In this document: positions 7,281 through 15,053 of the stretch, one piece after another | Position numbering within the stretch: the first letter of the stretch is position 1 | Layout: each line of letters begins with the position of its first letter | Origin: Pseudomonadota bacterium | GTDB lineage: Bacteria > Pseudomonadota > Gammaproteobacteria > UBA11654 | Reading direction: 5' to 3' | Assembly (NCBI GenBank): GCA_029979325.1 | Contig: JAPOHS010000006.1 | Span: 1-30,149, forward strand | DNA: 30,149 nt | Translations under genes and position numbers: made by a program | Notes under the pieces: model-generated | What the model was told of the DNA's origin: nothing | Database searches by the model: none | What the model saw: only the letters and a program-made list of their open reading frames with translations

Positions 7281-7286
7281 TATACT
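7281..7286 (+). promoter_or_regulatory. -10-like hexamer upstream of the lipoprotein-prc operon
   Basis: TATACT (five of six consensus bases) ends 10 nt before the ATG at 7297. There is no Shine-Dalgarno between them. Confidence 0.4.
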
Positions 7287-7296
7287 ATTACTGCAT

Positions 7297-7890
7297 ATGA
7301 ATAATGCAGTAAAAAAACTTTTAATCCTACAGTCATTGTTTTTGATCGGCTGCGGTTCTCAAAACCTAGTCATTGATACATATATCCCAAAACCGCTCGT
7401 AAAAAATTATGAGAGTATTACAGCTAATCTAACTTTTGATGAAGAAATAAAAAACTTTATTTTCACTCCAGAGCAACTACAAAAAAGAGAGGCCTCCGTT
7501 GAGATTAATTTTGGCAACACCCAAGCAAAGCTGTTTGAAAATATATTCTCATCTTTTTTCTCGATCAATGGGCAAGAAACGAACTCTGATGAATTATCTA
7601 AACTTATTCAGATTGATATTAAATTGGATAAATTTGAATACTTAACTCCACAAATGGCTGCGAATCAGAAATACTCTGTTTGGTTTAAATATAGCATTCA
7701 AATTCTAGATGAAAATGAGCGTGCCATTGATGATTGGATCATCACTGGATATGGCGAACAGGAGACTGGGGTCTTTCAAGGAGATGAGGCTTTCAAAAGA
7801 GCAATCCAGATTGCCCTCAGAGACACGGGTGCCAATTTAAGCATCAAAGCGCAAGATGAATTAGATAACATCACTGATATGATTGGTTAA
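7297..7890 (+). CDS. unrecognised outer-membrane-type lipoprotein A
   Basis: Not assigned to a family. The first 18 residues form a short lipoprotein signal with lipobox LIGC (Cys19). The mature 179 aa have no further membrane segment. A repeated pattern of amphipathic strands (SVEINFG, QIDIKLDKFEYLTP, VWFKYSIQILDENE, DWIITGYGEQETG) followed by a long helix (AFKRAIQIALRDTGANLSIKAQDEL) resembles small periplasmic alpha/beta lipoproteins that precede a multimerising C-terminal helix. It heads a three-gene run with a second lipoprotein (1 bp after its stop) and prc, suggesting an envelope role. Confidence 0.75.
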   Translation: MNNAVKKLLILQSLFLIGCGSQNLVIDTYIPKPLVKNYESITANLTFDEEIKNFIFTPEQLQKREASVEINFGNTQAKLFENIFSSFFSINGQETNSDELSKLIQIDIKLDKFEYLTPQMAANQKYSVWFKYSIQILDENERAIDDWIITGYGEQETGVFQGDEAFKRAIQIALRDTGANLSIKAQDELDNITDMIG

Positions 7891-7891
7891 T

Positions 7892-8545
7892 ATGACATCG
7901 TCTAAAAAATACATTGCGGTACTTTCTTTTGTCATCATGACTGGATGTTCAACCACACGTATCGATGAAGAAGTCAACACTGCATTTACAATCAGTGGTG
8001 ATGAATCCATAGTGCTTCTCTCCAATAGTTATCACACTGGCAATCAGACGGAACTGGATTTTATGGACTGTCTGAATAGCTCCATTTCAAAAAAACAGAA
8101 CACGTTCGAAATTATTCCAACAAGACAATTCCAGAATCTTTTTTACCCATGGTTTGAGCCGAGTACAGCGCCACAAAACATCGAAGACCTTCCAAAAATA
8201 TTGGGCAATGAGCTCATAAAGAATCAACTTTCTGAAATGAAAATCAAATACCTCATTAAAATCACTGGAGAGACAAAAACCAATGCCAGTTCTGGTGCCC
8301 TATCTTGTGCTGCAGGTCCTGGTGGTGGTGGTTGCTTTGGATTTGCATGGTGGGATGATACTTCAGCATACAACGCTTCAGTATGGGATTTAACGCAAGA
8401 GACCTCTGTCGGTAACGTCAGTGCCAATGTAACTGGTACATCAATGATACCAGCTCTTGTTATACCAATTCCCATACTGGCGAGAACTCAGTCGAATGCT
8501 TGTGAGGGTCTTTCAGATCAAATTGTCAGTTTCTTTTCTAATTAG
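7892..8545 (+). CDS. unrecognised lipoprotein B with Gly/Cys-rich segment
   Basis: Not assigned. ATG at 7892 (1 bp after the previous stop) is preferred to the in-frame TTG at 7883, because it gives a standard signal MTSSKKYIAVLSFVIMTGC with lipobox MTGC. The mature part starts with a strand IVLLSNSY, has an acidic-polar middle, then a distinctive ALSCAAGPGGGGCFGFAWW loop with two Cys, and beta-rich repeats (TSAYNASVWDLTQETSVGNVSA). The layout suggests an alternating-strand periplasmic domain. It ends 5 bp before prc and is surely co-transcribed with it; Prc substrates or cofactors are sometimes lipoproteins (NlpI in E. coli), but no similarity to NlpI is visible. Confidence 0.75.
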   Translation: MTSSKKYIAVLSFVIMTGCSTTRIDEEVNTAFTISGDESIVLLSNSYHTGNQTELDFMDCLNSSISKKQNTFEIIPTRQFQNLFYPWFEPSTAPQNIEDLPKILGNELIKNQLSEMKIKYLIKITGETKTNASSGALSCAAGPGGGGCFGFAWWDDTSAYNASVWDLTQETSVGNVSANVTGTSMIPALVIPIPILARTQSNACEGLSDQIVSFFSN

Positions 8546-8550
8546 AGGTT

Positions 8551-10629
8551 ATGTCTAGAATGTTTAAGAAATTAATTTTAGCTATGGTTCTCTTGATCCC
8601 ACTGAATGTTTTAGCTAATGATGGGGGTAATATTCCCCAAATCCTTGAATTGAACGCAGAAGATGCTTATTTGACTCGCTTGGTTGCTGCAATCAGTGAG
8701 CGTGCGCATTACTCACAGTCAACGATTGATAATGAATCCTCAATCAAAATACTGAATGAATACATTGATACATTGGATCGGAATAAAATGTATTTCTCAC
8801 AATCTGACATCATCTATTTTCAACGTTATAAATATCAGCTGGATGATTCTTTAAGGAATGGTGAGTTGAGACCGATATTTGATATTTTTTCAACGTATCG
8901 ACTTCGAGTTCAGCAAAGACTCGATCACTCATTACAAGTGATTGATAGCATTCAAGGCTTTGAATCTAATGAAGAATACCAATTCAAGAATACAAAGAAC
9001 AAGTGGAAATATGATGAGGATGTCATTCATGATGAATGGACTAAGAAAACCACGAATGATTTGTTATCACTTGTTATTGCTGGCCAAGAACTAAACACTG
9101 CAAAAGAAACATTAAATAAACGTTATCTAAGATTCATAAAAAGAATCAATGAATACGATGAACAAGATGTGCTCAATGTTTTTCTGAATGCCTATATGAA
9201 TCATTTAGATCCTCACTCGAGTTACCTGAATCCATCAGAGGCTGAGGAATACGAAATACAAACAAGCCTTTCATATCAGGGGATAGGAGCCCGACTTCAA
9301 ACGAATGATGATTTTATCCAGATCGTTGACTTAATTCCTGGGGGTCCAGCCTTTAAAGATGGAACAATCAAACCATTGGATAAGATCATCGGTGTTTATG
9401 ATGATGGAAAAATGATTGATGTCATCGGTTGGGATGTCAATGAAGTAGTAAAACTTATCCGAGGCCCCAAAGGAACAGTAATAACTTTAAAAATATTGCC
9501 AGCTGCCCAGGATGGTGATGCAATCCCATATGAAATCGCACTCACAAGAGATGAGATCTCTTTAGAGGAACAGGCTGCATCCAGTTTTATCAAAACAATC
9601 AATGATGATGATAGAGACTATCAAATAGGCGTCATTAAGATTCCAGGCTTTTATCAAGATTATGCTGCAAGACGAAGGGGCGATAAGGATTTCAAAAGCA
9701 CCACCTCTGATGTTAAAAAGATTGTAAATGAATTCAAAGAAATCGGTATAGACGCTCTTGTCATTGATCTCAGAGGAAATTCTGGTGGTTTGCTCGATGA
9801 AGCCACTGGGCTGACTGGACTATTTATTGATGAAGGCCCAGTTGTCCAACTTAAAGATATGGAAGACAATATTGAGGTGATTGATGACCCTATACCAGGA
9901 ACCATTTATGATGGGCCTATCTCGGTAGTCATTGATCGATTCAGCGCTTCTGCATCAGAAATATTTGCTGCAGCAATCCAAGATTATTCAAGGGGTCTTG
10001 TGATCGGTCAGAAATCATTTGGTAAAGGATCAGTGCAGAATCTTTATCCACTTGATCGTTACTCAAGATACAAATCAGAAAAAGGATTCGGTCAGCTGAC
10101 ACTGACTATTGCAAAGTATTATAGAGTGAATGGTTCTGGGACCCAAAACAAAGGTGTCATTCCTGATATTTCTCTCCCCTCATTTATAGATGAAACAGTG
10201 GTTGGGGAAGAAAATAAAAACAATACATTACCATGGGACCAAATCATCGGGCTCGATTATTCAAAAGATCCTGAGCTCGAAGTCACAAAGAGTATTCTTA
10301 CAAGGAATCATCAAATCAGAGAAAAAGATAATCCTGCTATTCAGTACATGAATGATGAAATTGAGTATTTTGAAAAAGAAGCAGATATAGATTTGATAAC
10401 TCTTAATTATGAAAAACGATTGGCAAGAAGAGATTCAAAAAAGAATGAGGTAGAAAGTAGGCGAACAGCAAAGCTATCAGAACTAGGCTATTCTGATGAT
10501 TATGATTTCGATGACTTTCGTGATGAGACCATTCTCAATCAAGTCTATTCTGTAATGTTGGATATGATCATGCAGAAGCATCAAAGTGCATCATCTTCGA
10601 CATCATATGATCCGATAGATAATTCCTAA
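8551..10629 (+). CDS. prc: periplasmic carboxy-terminal (tail-specific) protease Prc/Tsp
   Basis: S41A serine protease that degrades periplasmic proteins from the C-terminus and trims cell-wall hydrolases and lipoproteins. Signal peptide at residues 1-22 (LILAMVLLIPLNVLA). Large N-terminal domain to about 235 including LDPHSSYLNPSEAEEYE; PDZ domain about 240-320 (SYQGIGARLQ, IPGGPAFKDG, GPKGTVITLKI); catalytic domain with Ser467 in RFSASASEIFA, Asp478 in QDYSRG and Lys492 in SFGKGSVQ. The Ser-Asp and Ser-Lys spacings (11 and 25) equal those of E. coli Prc (430/441/455). A C-terminal helical domain completes the 692 aa, close to the E. coli size. Weak AGAGG precedes the start. Confidence 0.97.
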   Translation: MSRMFKKLILAMVLLIPLNVLANDGGNIPQILELNAEDAYLTRLVAAISERAHYSQSTIDNESSIKILNEYIDTLDRNKMYFSQSDIIYFQRYKYQLDDSLRNGELRPIFDIFSTYRLRVQQRLDHSLQVIDSIQGFESNEEYQFKNTKNKWKYDEDVIHDEWTKKTTNDLLSLVIAGQELNTAKETLNKRYLRFIKRINEYDEQDVLNVFLNAYMNHLDPHSSYLNPSEAEEYEIQTSLSYQGIGARLQTNDDFIQIVDLIPGGPAFKDGTIKPLDKIIGVYDDGKMIDVIGWDVNEVVKLIRGPKGTVITLKILPAAQDGDAIPYEIALTRDEISLEEQAASSFIKTINDDDRDYQIGVIKIPGFYQDYAARRRGDKDFKSTTSDVKKIVNEFKEIGIDALVIDLRGNSGGLLDEATGLTGLFIDEGPVVQLKDMEDNIEVIDDPIPGTIYDGPISVVIDRFSASASEIFAAAIQDYSRGLVIGQKSFGKGSVQNLYPLDRYSRYKSEKGFGQLTLTIAKYYRVNGSGTQNKGVIPDISLPSFIDETVVGEENKNNTLPWDQIIGLDYSKDPELEVTKSILTRNHQIREKDNPAIQYMNDEIEYFEKEADIDLITLNYEKRLARRDSKKNEVESRRTAKLSELGYSDDYDFDDFRDETILNQVYSVMLDMIMQKHQSASSSTSYDPIDNS

Positions 10630-10641
10630 AATTCTATCGCT

Positions 10642-12018
10642 CTATTTTGGCCAACTTTGGTGATGGATATCGATAAAAAATTCGTGCTCATGAGTAACAG
10701 CTCTGTGCACATGATCGTGTGAGTGTTCATCTTGGTTGTCTGAGTGCACATGATCGTGATGGTCATCATCATGCTTGTGAGTATGGTTATGAGCAATGCT
10801 ATCATGGGTATGCAGCATTTCATGAGTATTCTCTTCATTTGGCCAAAATAATAGACTGAATAACAAACAAACCATCACAATCATAGAGAATAAACTTGCG
10901 GTAAAGCTGAATCCAAACATAAATACCAATTCACCTGCGAGCAGGTATCCAAAAAACCAAGATAAATGTGACAAAGAAAATTGTGCTGTAAAATATGCTG
11001 TTCTGTCTGATGGGCTCGATGACATATTCACAATTTTTCCTGACGGTATTTGTGAAAGTGATAGTCCGATTCCAGTTAAGAACCATGCAATCAAAGCAAA
11101 TAAATAAATCGGTTCATAGGACATAAAAAACATGGACAGCGCCAATACAAAGACACCAAGTTGAGTAATATACTTATCAATCATCTTCTCATTAAGATAA
11201 GGATATATGAATGCAATAATCATTGAGCCTAGCCCGGATGAGGCCATAAATATTGCTACCGTCGAATCAGATAAGTAGAGATAGTCTTTAACATAGATGA
11301 CAGTATTTACAATGATCATTGAACTTGCCAATGCAATGCCAAAATATAATATAAATAGTGCTCTTAACCTGGGTGTTTTCAAATAAGAAAGTATACCGAA
11401 TGTTATCTCATCAACGACATTGCCTGTTCTTTCTATTAGCTTATCTTTCGGTAATGCTGTAATCAGAATAATCAATGCTGAAATAATAAACGCAGCTGAG
11501 TTTATTATAAATAGGCCTGTATAGCTGAAATACAAAAGTGCGATGGCTGCAAATGTTGGACTGAGAATATTTTCTAAGTCATATGCAACTCTGGAGTAAG
11601 CAAGTGCTTTACCATAATCTTTTTCATCGACCAATATGTCTGGTATCAATGCTTGAAAAACGGGCTTAAATCCAGCTGAAAATAAATTTAAAACGAATAT
11701 CAGAACATATATATGCCAAACTTGGCTAATAAATGGAATCATGAGGACAACAATGGCCCTTAATACATCCATGAGTATTAGAAAAAGTTTTCTTGGTATG
11801 CGATGAACGAATCCCCCAATAATTGGGGCAAAGACAACATAAGCAATCATCTTGATTGCTAGTGCTATGCCTAACACCCTGCCCGCTTCATTTAATGCAA
11901 AATCATAGGCCAATAAGGCAAGAGCAATAGTAGTAAACCCTGTGCCAACCAAAGCAATAATTTGAGCGACAAATAGTTGCAAAAAGCTTTTATTTGAAAA
12001 TGGTGAGGTGGTTGCCAT
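10642..12018 (-). CDS. MFS exporter with histidine-rich C-terminal tail (NreB-like)
   Basis: Major facilitator of 458 aa with twelve likely membrane segments up to about residue 395 and the loop RIPRKLFLILMDVLRA in the motif A region. The last 63 residues are hydrophilic and contain about 19 His with Asp/Glu (HNHTHKHDDDHHDHVH, HSHDHVH), a typical Zn/Ni/Co-binding tail. Nickel exporters such as NreB have the same MFS plus His-rich tail design; metal efflux is therefore the leading inference, but the core also resembles general drug and siderophore exporters of the EntS group. Its ATG follows the stop of the upstream gene with no gap, so the two are one operon. It converges on prc with a 12-bp gap. 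Confidence 0.85.
   Translation of the reverse strand: MATTSPFSNKSFLQLFVAQIIALVGTGFTTIALALLAYDFALNEAGRVLGIALAIKMIAYVVFAPIIGGFVHRIPRKLFLILMDVLRAIVVLMIPFISQVWHIYVLIFVLNLFSAGFKPVFQALIPDILVDEKDYGKALAYSRVAYDLENILSPTFAAIALLYFSYTGLFIINSAAFIISALIILITALPKDKLIERTGNVVDEITFGILSYLKTPRLRALFILYFGIALASSMIIVNTVIYVKDYLYLSDSTVAIFMASSGLGSMIIAFIYPYLNEKMIDKYITQLGVFVLALSMFFMSYEPIYLFALIAWFLTGIGLSLSQIPSGKIVNMSSSPSDRTAYFTAQFSLSHLSWFFGYLLAGELVFMFGFSFTASLFSMIVMVCLLFSLLFWPNEENTHEMLHTHDSIAHNHTHKHDDDHHDHVHSDNQDEHSHDHVHRAVTHEHEFFIDIHHQSWPK
10705..10758. repeat. 15-bp direct repeat within the His-rich tail coding region
   Basis: GTGCACATGATCGTG occurs at 10705-10719 and again at 10744-10758, 39 bp (13 codons) apart and in the same frame, encoding the repeated HDHVH motif. 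This suggests growth of the metal-binding tail by internal duplication. Confidence 0.7.
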
Positions 12019-12531
12019 CTATGATAATTGGTAATCTATAGAGATCAGTTCCTTCAACCAATCATTGAATATGGTTGATAAAATAATTTTTTCATTAATC
12101 CCAGATTTCTTTAGTAGATTTTTTGATATGCCAGTTTCTGAATTTTGGCTGACTGTTCCTTCAGATAAATCATAGACCTCTATAAGCTTGGCATCTATGT
12201 ATATCTTGGTTCTAAATGTAAAAGGTCTAAAGTGAACATTCCCCGTTTTTTTTAATGGATCAATACACATATAGGCATGTTTCGTATATTTTGAAAGATT
12301 TTCTATGCACACCTCAATGGATGGCATGCTTGAATTGGTCAGCCTATATGTTTTGACACTGTACTTTCCTTCATGAGAATCTCGATCATCATTGGGTATT
12401 GAATCGAGAATAAGTTCATTAAAAAGTTTAAAATTATTCTCCGTCAGCTGATCATTGAGTTTTGAGAGGGTTGCTATATCTTGGTTCAATACAAGCTTAG
12501 GTTTTTGTTCAAATTTTAAGTAGTCTTTCAC
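12019..12531 (-). CDS. hypothetical cytoplasmic protein upstream of the His-tailed MFS exporter
   Basis: I do not recognise this 170-aa protein. It has no signal peptide or membrane segment. It opens with a helical region (KLVLNQDIATLSKLNDQLTE), has a probable beta-rich centre with a pair of Cys (PSIEVCIENLSKYTKHAYMCID), then FRPFTFRTKIYIDAKLIEVYDL, and ends with helices. The start is GTG, immediately after an in-frame TAG, with a perfect TATAAT 9 nt before it. Its stop abuts the ATG of the exporter, so the two are translationally coupled; a regulatory or accessory role for export is only a guess. Confidence 0.7.
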   Translation of the reverse strand: MKDYLKFEQKPKLVLNQDIATLSKLNDQLTENNFKLFNELILDSIPNDDRDSHEGKYSVKTYRLTNSSMPSIEVCIENLSKYTKHAYMCIDPLKKTGNVHFRPFTFRTKIYIDAKLIEVYDLSEGTVSQNSETGISKNLLKKSGINEKIILSTIFNDWLKELISIDYQLS

Positions 12532-12540
12532 CTATAACCC

Positions 12541-12546
12541 ATTATA
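12541..12546 (-). promoter_or_regulatory. consensus -10 (TATAAT) for the hypothetical-MFS operon
   Basis: Perfect TATAAT on the minus strand, ending 9 nt before the GTG at 12531; no clear -35. Transcription would begin about two bases before, or at, the start codon. Confidence 0.45.
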
Positions 12547-12563
12547 GTTAACTTACATCATAA

Positions 12564-12569
12564 TATAAT
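12564..12569 (+). promoter_or_regulatory. consensus -10 (TATAAT) for the MAPEG gene
   Basis: Perfect TATAAT on the plus strand followed, 16 bp on, by a full Shine-Dalgarno AAAGGAGG (12586-12593) 8 nt before the ATG at 12602. This is the strongest ribosome site in the window and shows the host uses the canonical anti-Shine-Dalgarno. Confidence 0.45.
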
Positions 12570-12601
12570 CAATCACCGATAGATTAAAGGAGGATAATGA
12601 T

Positions 12602-12976
12602 ATGACCATTGGATATATTTGTTTATTGATATGCATGCTCTTACCAATATTTTGGGCTGGAGTTTCCAAGTATGGTTACAGCGAAGTCAAATACGATAAT
12701 GATTCCCCAAGAGACCATATTGCTATGCTATCTGGAAAAGCCAAGAATGCCTATAATGCAGAGCAGAATTGTTATGAAACATTTCCAGCTTTTGCAGCAG
12801 CAGTGATCATTTCTCATCAACTTGGTAATGAACAGTCGATGATTGACTTGCTGTGTGTGGCCTTCTTATTATCAAGAATACTTCACGGATACTTCTACAT
12901 AACTGAAAAAGGTTCTTTAAGAAGCATTGTTTTCATTACAGGTCTTATTGCAAATATTTGGCTATTTTTTGCTTAA
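12602..12976 (+). CDS. MAPEG-family membrane protein
   Basis: Small integral membrane protein (124 aa, four hydrophobic segments) of the membrane-associated eicosanoid/glutathione metabolism superfamily. The family signature is visible as KAKNAYNAEQNCYETFPAFAAAVI (about residues 42-65), matching the R/K-A-x-x-A-x-x-N-x-x-E-x-x-P pattern. Bacterial members are often glutathione-dependent transferases or peroxidases or of unknown function. Start at 12602 is supported by AAAGGAGG with 8-nt spacing. It overlaps the end of orn by 4 bp on the opposite strand. Confidence 0.85.
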   Translation: MTIGYICLLICMLLPIFWAGVSKYGYSEVKYDNDSPRDHIAMLSGKAKNAYNAEQNCYETFPAFAAAVIISHQLGNEQSMIDLLCVAFLLSRILHGYFYITEKGSLRSIVFITGLIANIWLFFA

Positions 12977-13527
12977 TCAACCTCAATTTTAAGAAAGTGA
13001 TTCCGGTAGTGTCTCAGCTCATATATTGAGTCATAAATATCATCTCTTGCTAGATGATTGGAGTTCTTAACAAATGATCTTGAGATATCAGGTGCCCAGA
13101 GTTGAGCGGTGATCTTAATTGAGGTTACATCGAGATTCCGATATTGAAAATGATCTTCTAAGTCTGGCATGAGTCTAGCTAAGAATCGTCTGTCTTGACA
13201 AATGCTATTGCCACATAGCGGAGCTTCCTTCTTATTTGTCAATTTTTGCAGGAATTCCAAGGTTTGATCTTCAGCATCTCTTATTGATAAGTTTGAGGAT
13301 CTGACCCGATCCAATAAACCAGATCTTGAATGGGTTCTTTTGTTCCAATCATCCATCTGGTCGAGCCTTTCATCATCATGGTAAATCGCTAAATTGGGTC
13401 CTTCTGCAACAATTTCTAAGTCAGCATCAGTCACAACGGTTGCAATTTCTAAAATTGAATCATTGAATGTATCAAGACCTGTCATTTCAAGGTCTATCCA
13501 AATCAGTCGTTTTGAAGAATTTGACAT
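12973..13527 (-). CDS. orn: oligoribonuclease
   Basis: 3'-to-5' exoribonuclease that degrades 2-5 nt RNA and pGpG, essential in many gammaproteobacteria. DEDDh fold: WIDLEMTGLD with the first Asp and Glu, a central Asp in the CGNSICQDRRFL block, and HLARDDIYDSIYELRHYR with the catalytic His and Asp. The ATG at 13527 (MSNSSKRLIWIDLEMTG) gives 184 aa, close to the 181 aa of E. coli; an in-frame ATG at 13593 would add 22 residues unlike the family and overlap rsgA. It is divergent from rsgA, the conserved gammaproteobacterial layout. Confidence 0.96.
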   Translation of the reverse strand: MSNSSKRLIWIDLEMTGLDTFNDSILEIATVVTDADLEIVAEGPNLAIYHDDERLDQMDDWNKRTHSRSGLLDRVRSSNLSIRDAEDQTLEFLQKLTNKKEAPLCGNSICQDRRFLARLMPDLEDHFQYRNLDVTSIKITAQLWAPDISRSFVKNSNHLARDDIYDSIYELRHYRNHFLKIEVD

Positions 13528-13535
13528 AGAGACAG

Positions 13536-13541
13536 ATTTTA
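13536..13541 (-). promoter_or_regulatory. -10-like hexamer of orn
   Basis: TAAAAT (five of six consensus bases) ends 8 nt before the orn ATG at 13527 with no Shine-Dalgarno between, again suggesting a leaderless message. A second candidate TATAAG lies a few bases farther upstream. Confidence 0.3.
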
Positions 13542-13576
13542 TCAAACTTATACATTGATATTTAGAAAACTTAAAA

Positions 13577-14455
13577 ATGAAAGGTGCAAACAATATATCA
13601 ATCGTAACAGAGCTCTATGGCAATAGAGGACTTTGCTGGAATGCCATTGATGGCTTTCAGTCATTTATCTTAATTCAGAAACAATCGAATCTGGTAATTG
13701 GAGATAAAGTAATATGCAATGAACTGGTTTCAGATGATTGCACAATCGAGATGAAATTGGATGAGGACAATTCACTCAAGAAAATGGGATCCAATGGAGT
13801 GATCCAGAACATTGCTAATAATGTGACCAATGCAATTGTTGTTCTGTCTTCTGAGCCAAAACCCAATTTATTCTTGCTGGACAAGTTGATACTGATTGCA
13901 GAGACGAATCAATGTAAAGTCAATATCGTCATCAACAAGTGCGATTTAGATCATGCATCACTCAAGAAATCACTCAATTACTATGCAGATCTTGGTTATC
14001 CAATATCAATCGTCTCAGCAAAAGAGGATGTCAATAAAGAATTCCTATTGGATATCTTAAAAAATGAATCTTCAATATTATTGGGCCAATCTGGTGTTGG
14101 AAAGTCGACACTGATAAATTGGTTGCTTCAGGATGATTGCATAAAAACCAATACGCTCTCAGATAAAAATCAACGAGGAAGACATACAACAACAACCACA
14201 AAGCTTCATATCATAGAAGAAGATACATACCTTTTTGATACACCAGGTATGGAAAATTTATATCCAAATATTTCAAATAAACATCATGTGCAAGATGGAT
14301 TCATTGAAATGTTGTCATCAAGGAATAACTGTAAGTACAGGGATTGTTTGCACGTAAATGAACCGAAATGCTCTGTCAAAGATTCAATGCTGGATTCTGA
14401 ATCGTCGCAGACACGACATACTCACTATGTAAAAATACTTGAGTCTATTTCTTAG
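13577..14455 (+). CDS. rsgA: ribosome small-subunit maturation GTPase RsgA (YjeQ)
   Basis: Circularly permuted GTPase that checks late 30S subunit assembly. Short N-terminal OB-type domain (about 1-75), then G motifs in permuted order: NKCD (120-123), SAK (147-149), P-loop GQSGVGKS (170-177), switch-type GRHTTTTT (201-208) and DTPG (221-224). The C-terminal zinc knuckle is C252-x4-C257-x-H259-x5-C265 (CKYRDCLHVNEPKC). At 292 aa it is shorter than E. coli RsgA (350 aa), with most of the difference in the N-terminal region. The 3' end overlaps recR by 11 bp tail to tail. Confidence 0.96.
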   Translation: MKGANNISIVTELYGNRGLCWNAIDGFQSFILIQKQSNLVIGDKVICNELVSDDCTIEMKLDEDNSLKKMGSNGVIQNIANNVTNAIVVLSSEPKPNLFLLDKLILIAETNQCKVNIVINKCDLDHASLKKSLNYYADLGYPISIVSAKEDVNKEFLLDILKNESSILLGQSGVGKSTLINWLLQDDCIKTNTLSDKNQRGRHTTTTTKLHIIEEDTYLFDTPGMENLYPNISNKHHVQDGFIEMLSSRNNCKYRDCLHVNEPKCSVKDSMLDSESSQTRHTHYVKILESIS

Positions 14456-15053
14456 TGACCAATGATCGATTATTTAATGCCTGAGTCAATGTGTTTGAGT
14501 CAACGTACTCAAGTTCGCCACCCATAGGTACCCCGTATGCAATTCGAGTGGCCTTTATGTCACTATCTTTTATCAGGCTTAATATATATGAAGCTGTGGC
14601 TTCGCCTTCAATTGTAGGACTGTTTGCCAAGATAATTTCATTCAGGGAGCCGTCTTTTATGATTGACTCAAGTTTATCGAGTTTAAGCTGATCCGGTCCA
14701 ATACCATCCAGTGGAGAGAGTTTACCCATTAGGACAAAGTATTTACCATTGAAAGACATTGAGTTTTCTATTGCTATCATGTCAGCCGGTGATTCAATCA
14801 CGCAGAGCAGTGCTGAATCTCTTTTTGGATCACTACAGATTTCACAAAGCTCTGAATCCGTATACATTCTGCAATTGGAACACTCATTGATATTTTCTAG
14901 AGCATTTTTAATGGCATCTGAAAGAAATATTGCTTTCTCCTGATTCTGTTGAATCAAATTGAATACTATTCTTTGTGCACTCTTGACACCAATTCCTGGA
15001 AGGCCCTTAAATGCATTGACCAGATCTTGGAGTATTGGACTAAAGTGTTTCAT
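14445..15053 (-). CDS. recR: recombination mediator RecR
   Basis: RecFOR-pathway protein that loads RecA on gapped DNA. Order of parts: helix-hairpin-helix LPGIGVKSAQR (18-28), C4 zinc finger C58/C61/C70/C73, Toprim domain from LLCVIESPADMIAIE (82-96) through the YVLMGKLSPLDGIGP-type stretch, and the C-terminal GVPMGGELEYVDSNTLTQAL motif. Length 202 aa is normal. The ATG overlaps the dnaX stop by 4 bp (ATGA), so recR translation is coupled directly to dnaX; the usual intervening ybaB/ebfC is missing. Confidence 0.97.
   Translation of the reverse strand: MKHFSPILQDLVNAFKGLPGIGVKSAQRIVFNLIQQNQEKAIFLSDAIKNALENINECSNCRMYTDSELCEICSDPKRDSALLCVIESPADMIAIENSMSFNGKYFVLMGKLSPLDGIGPDQLKLDKLESIIKDGSLNEIILANSPTIEGEATASYILSLIKDSDIKATRIAYGVPMGGELEYVDSNTLTQALNNRSLVTKK

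Noticed and set aside
10626..10838. Met/Thr-rich 70-codon minus-strand frame over the His-tail region
   Set aside because: It is the out-of-frame reading of the His-rich tail repeats on the same strand as the MFS gene; the MFS frame is continuous and explains the sequence.
13528..13593. N-terminal extension of orn from the ATG at 13593
   Set aside because: The extra 22 residues have no family counterpart and would overlap the rsgA start; the ATG at 13527 gives the normal Orn length.
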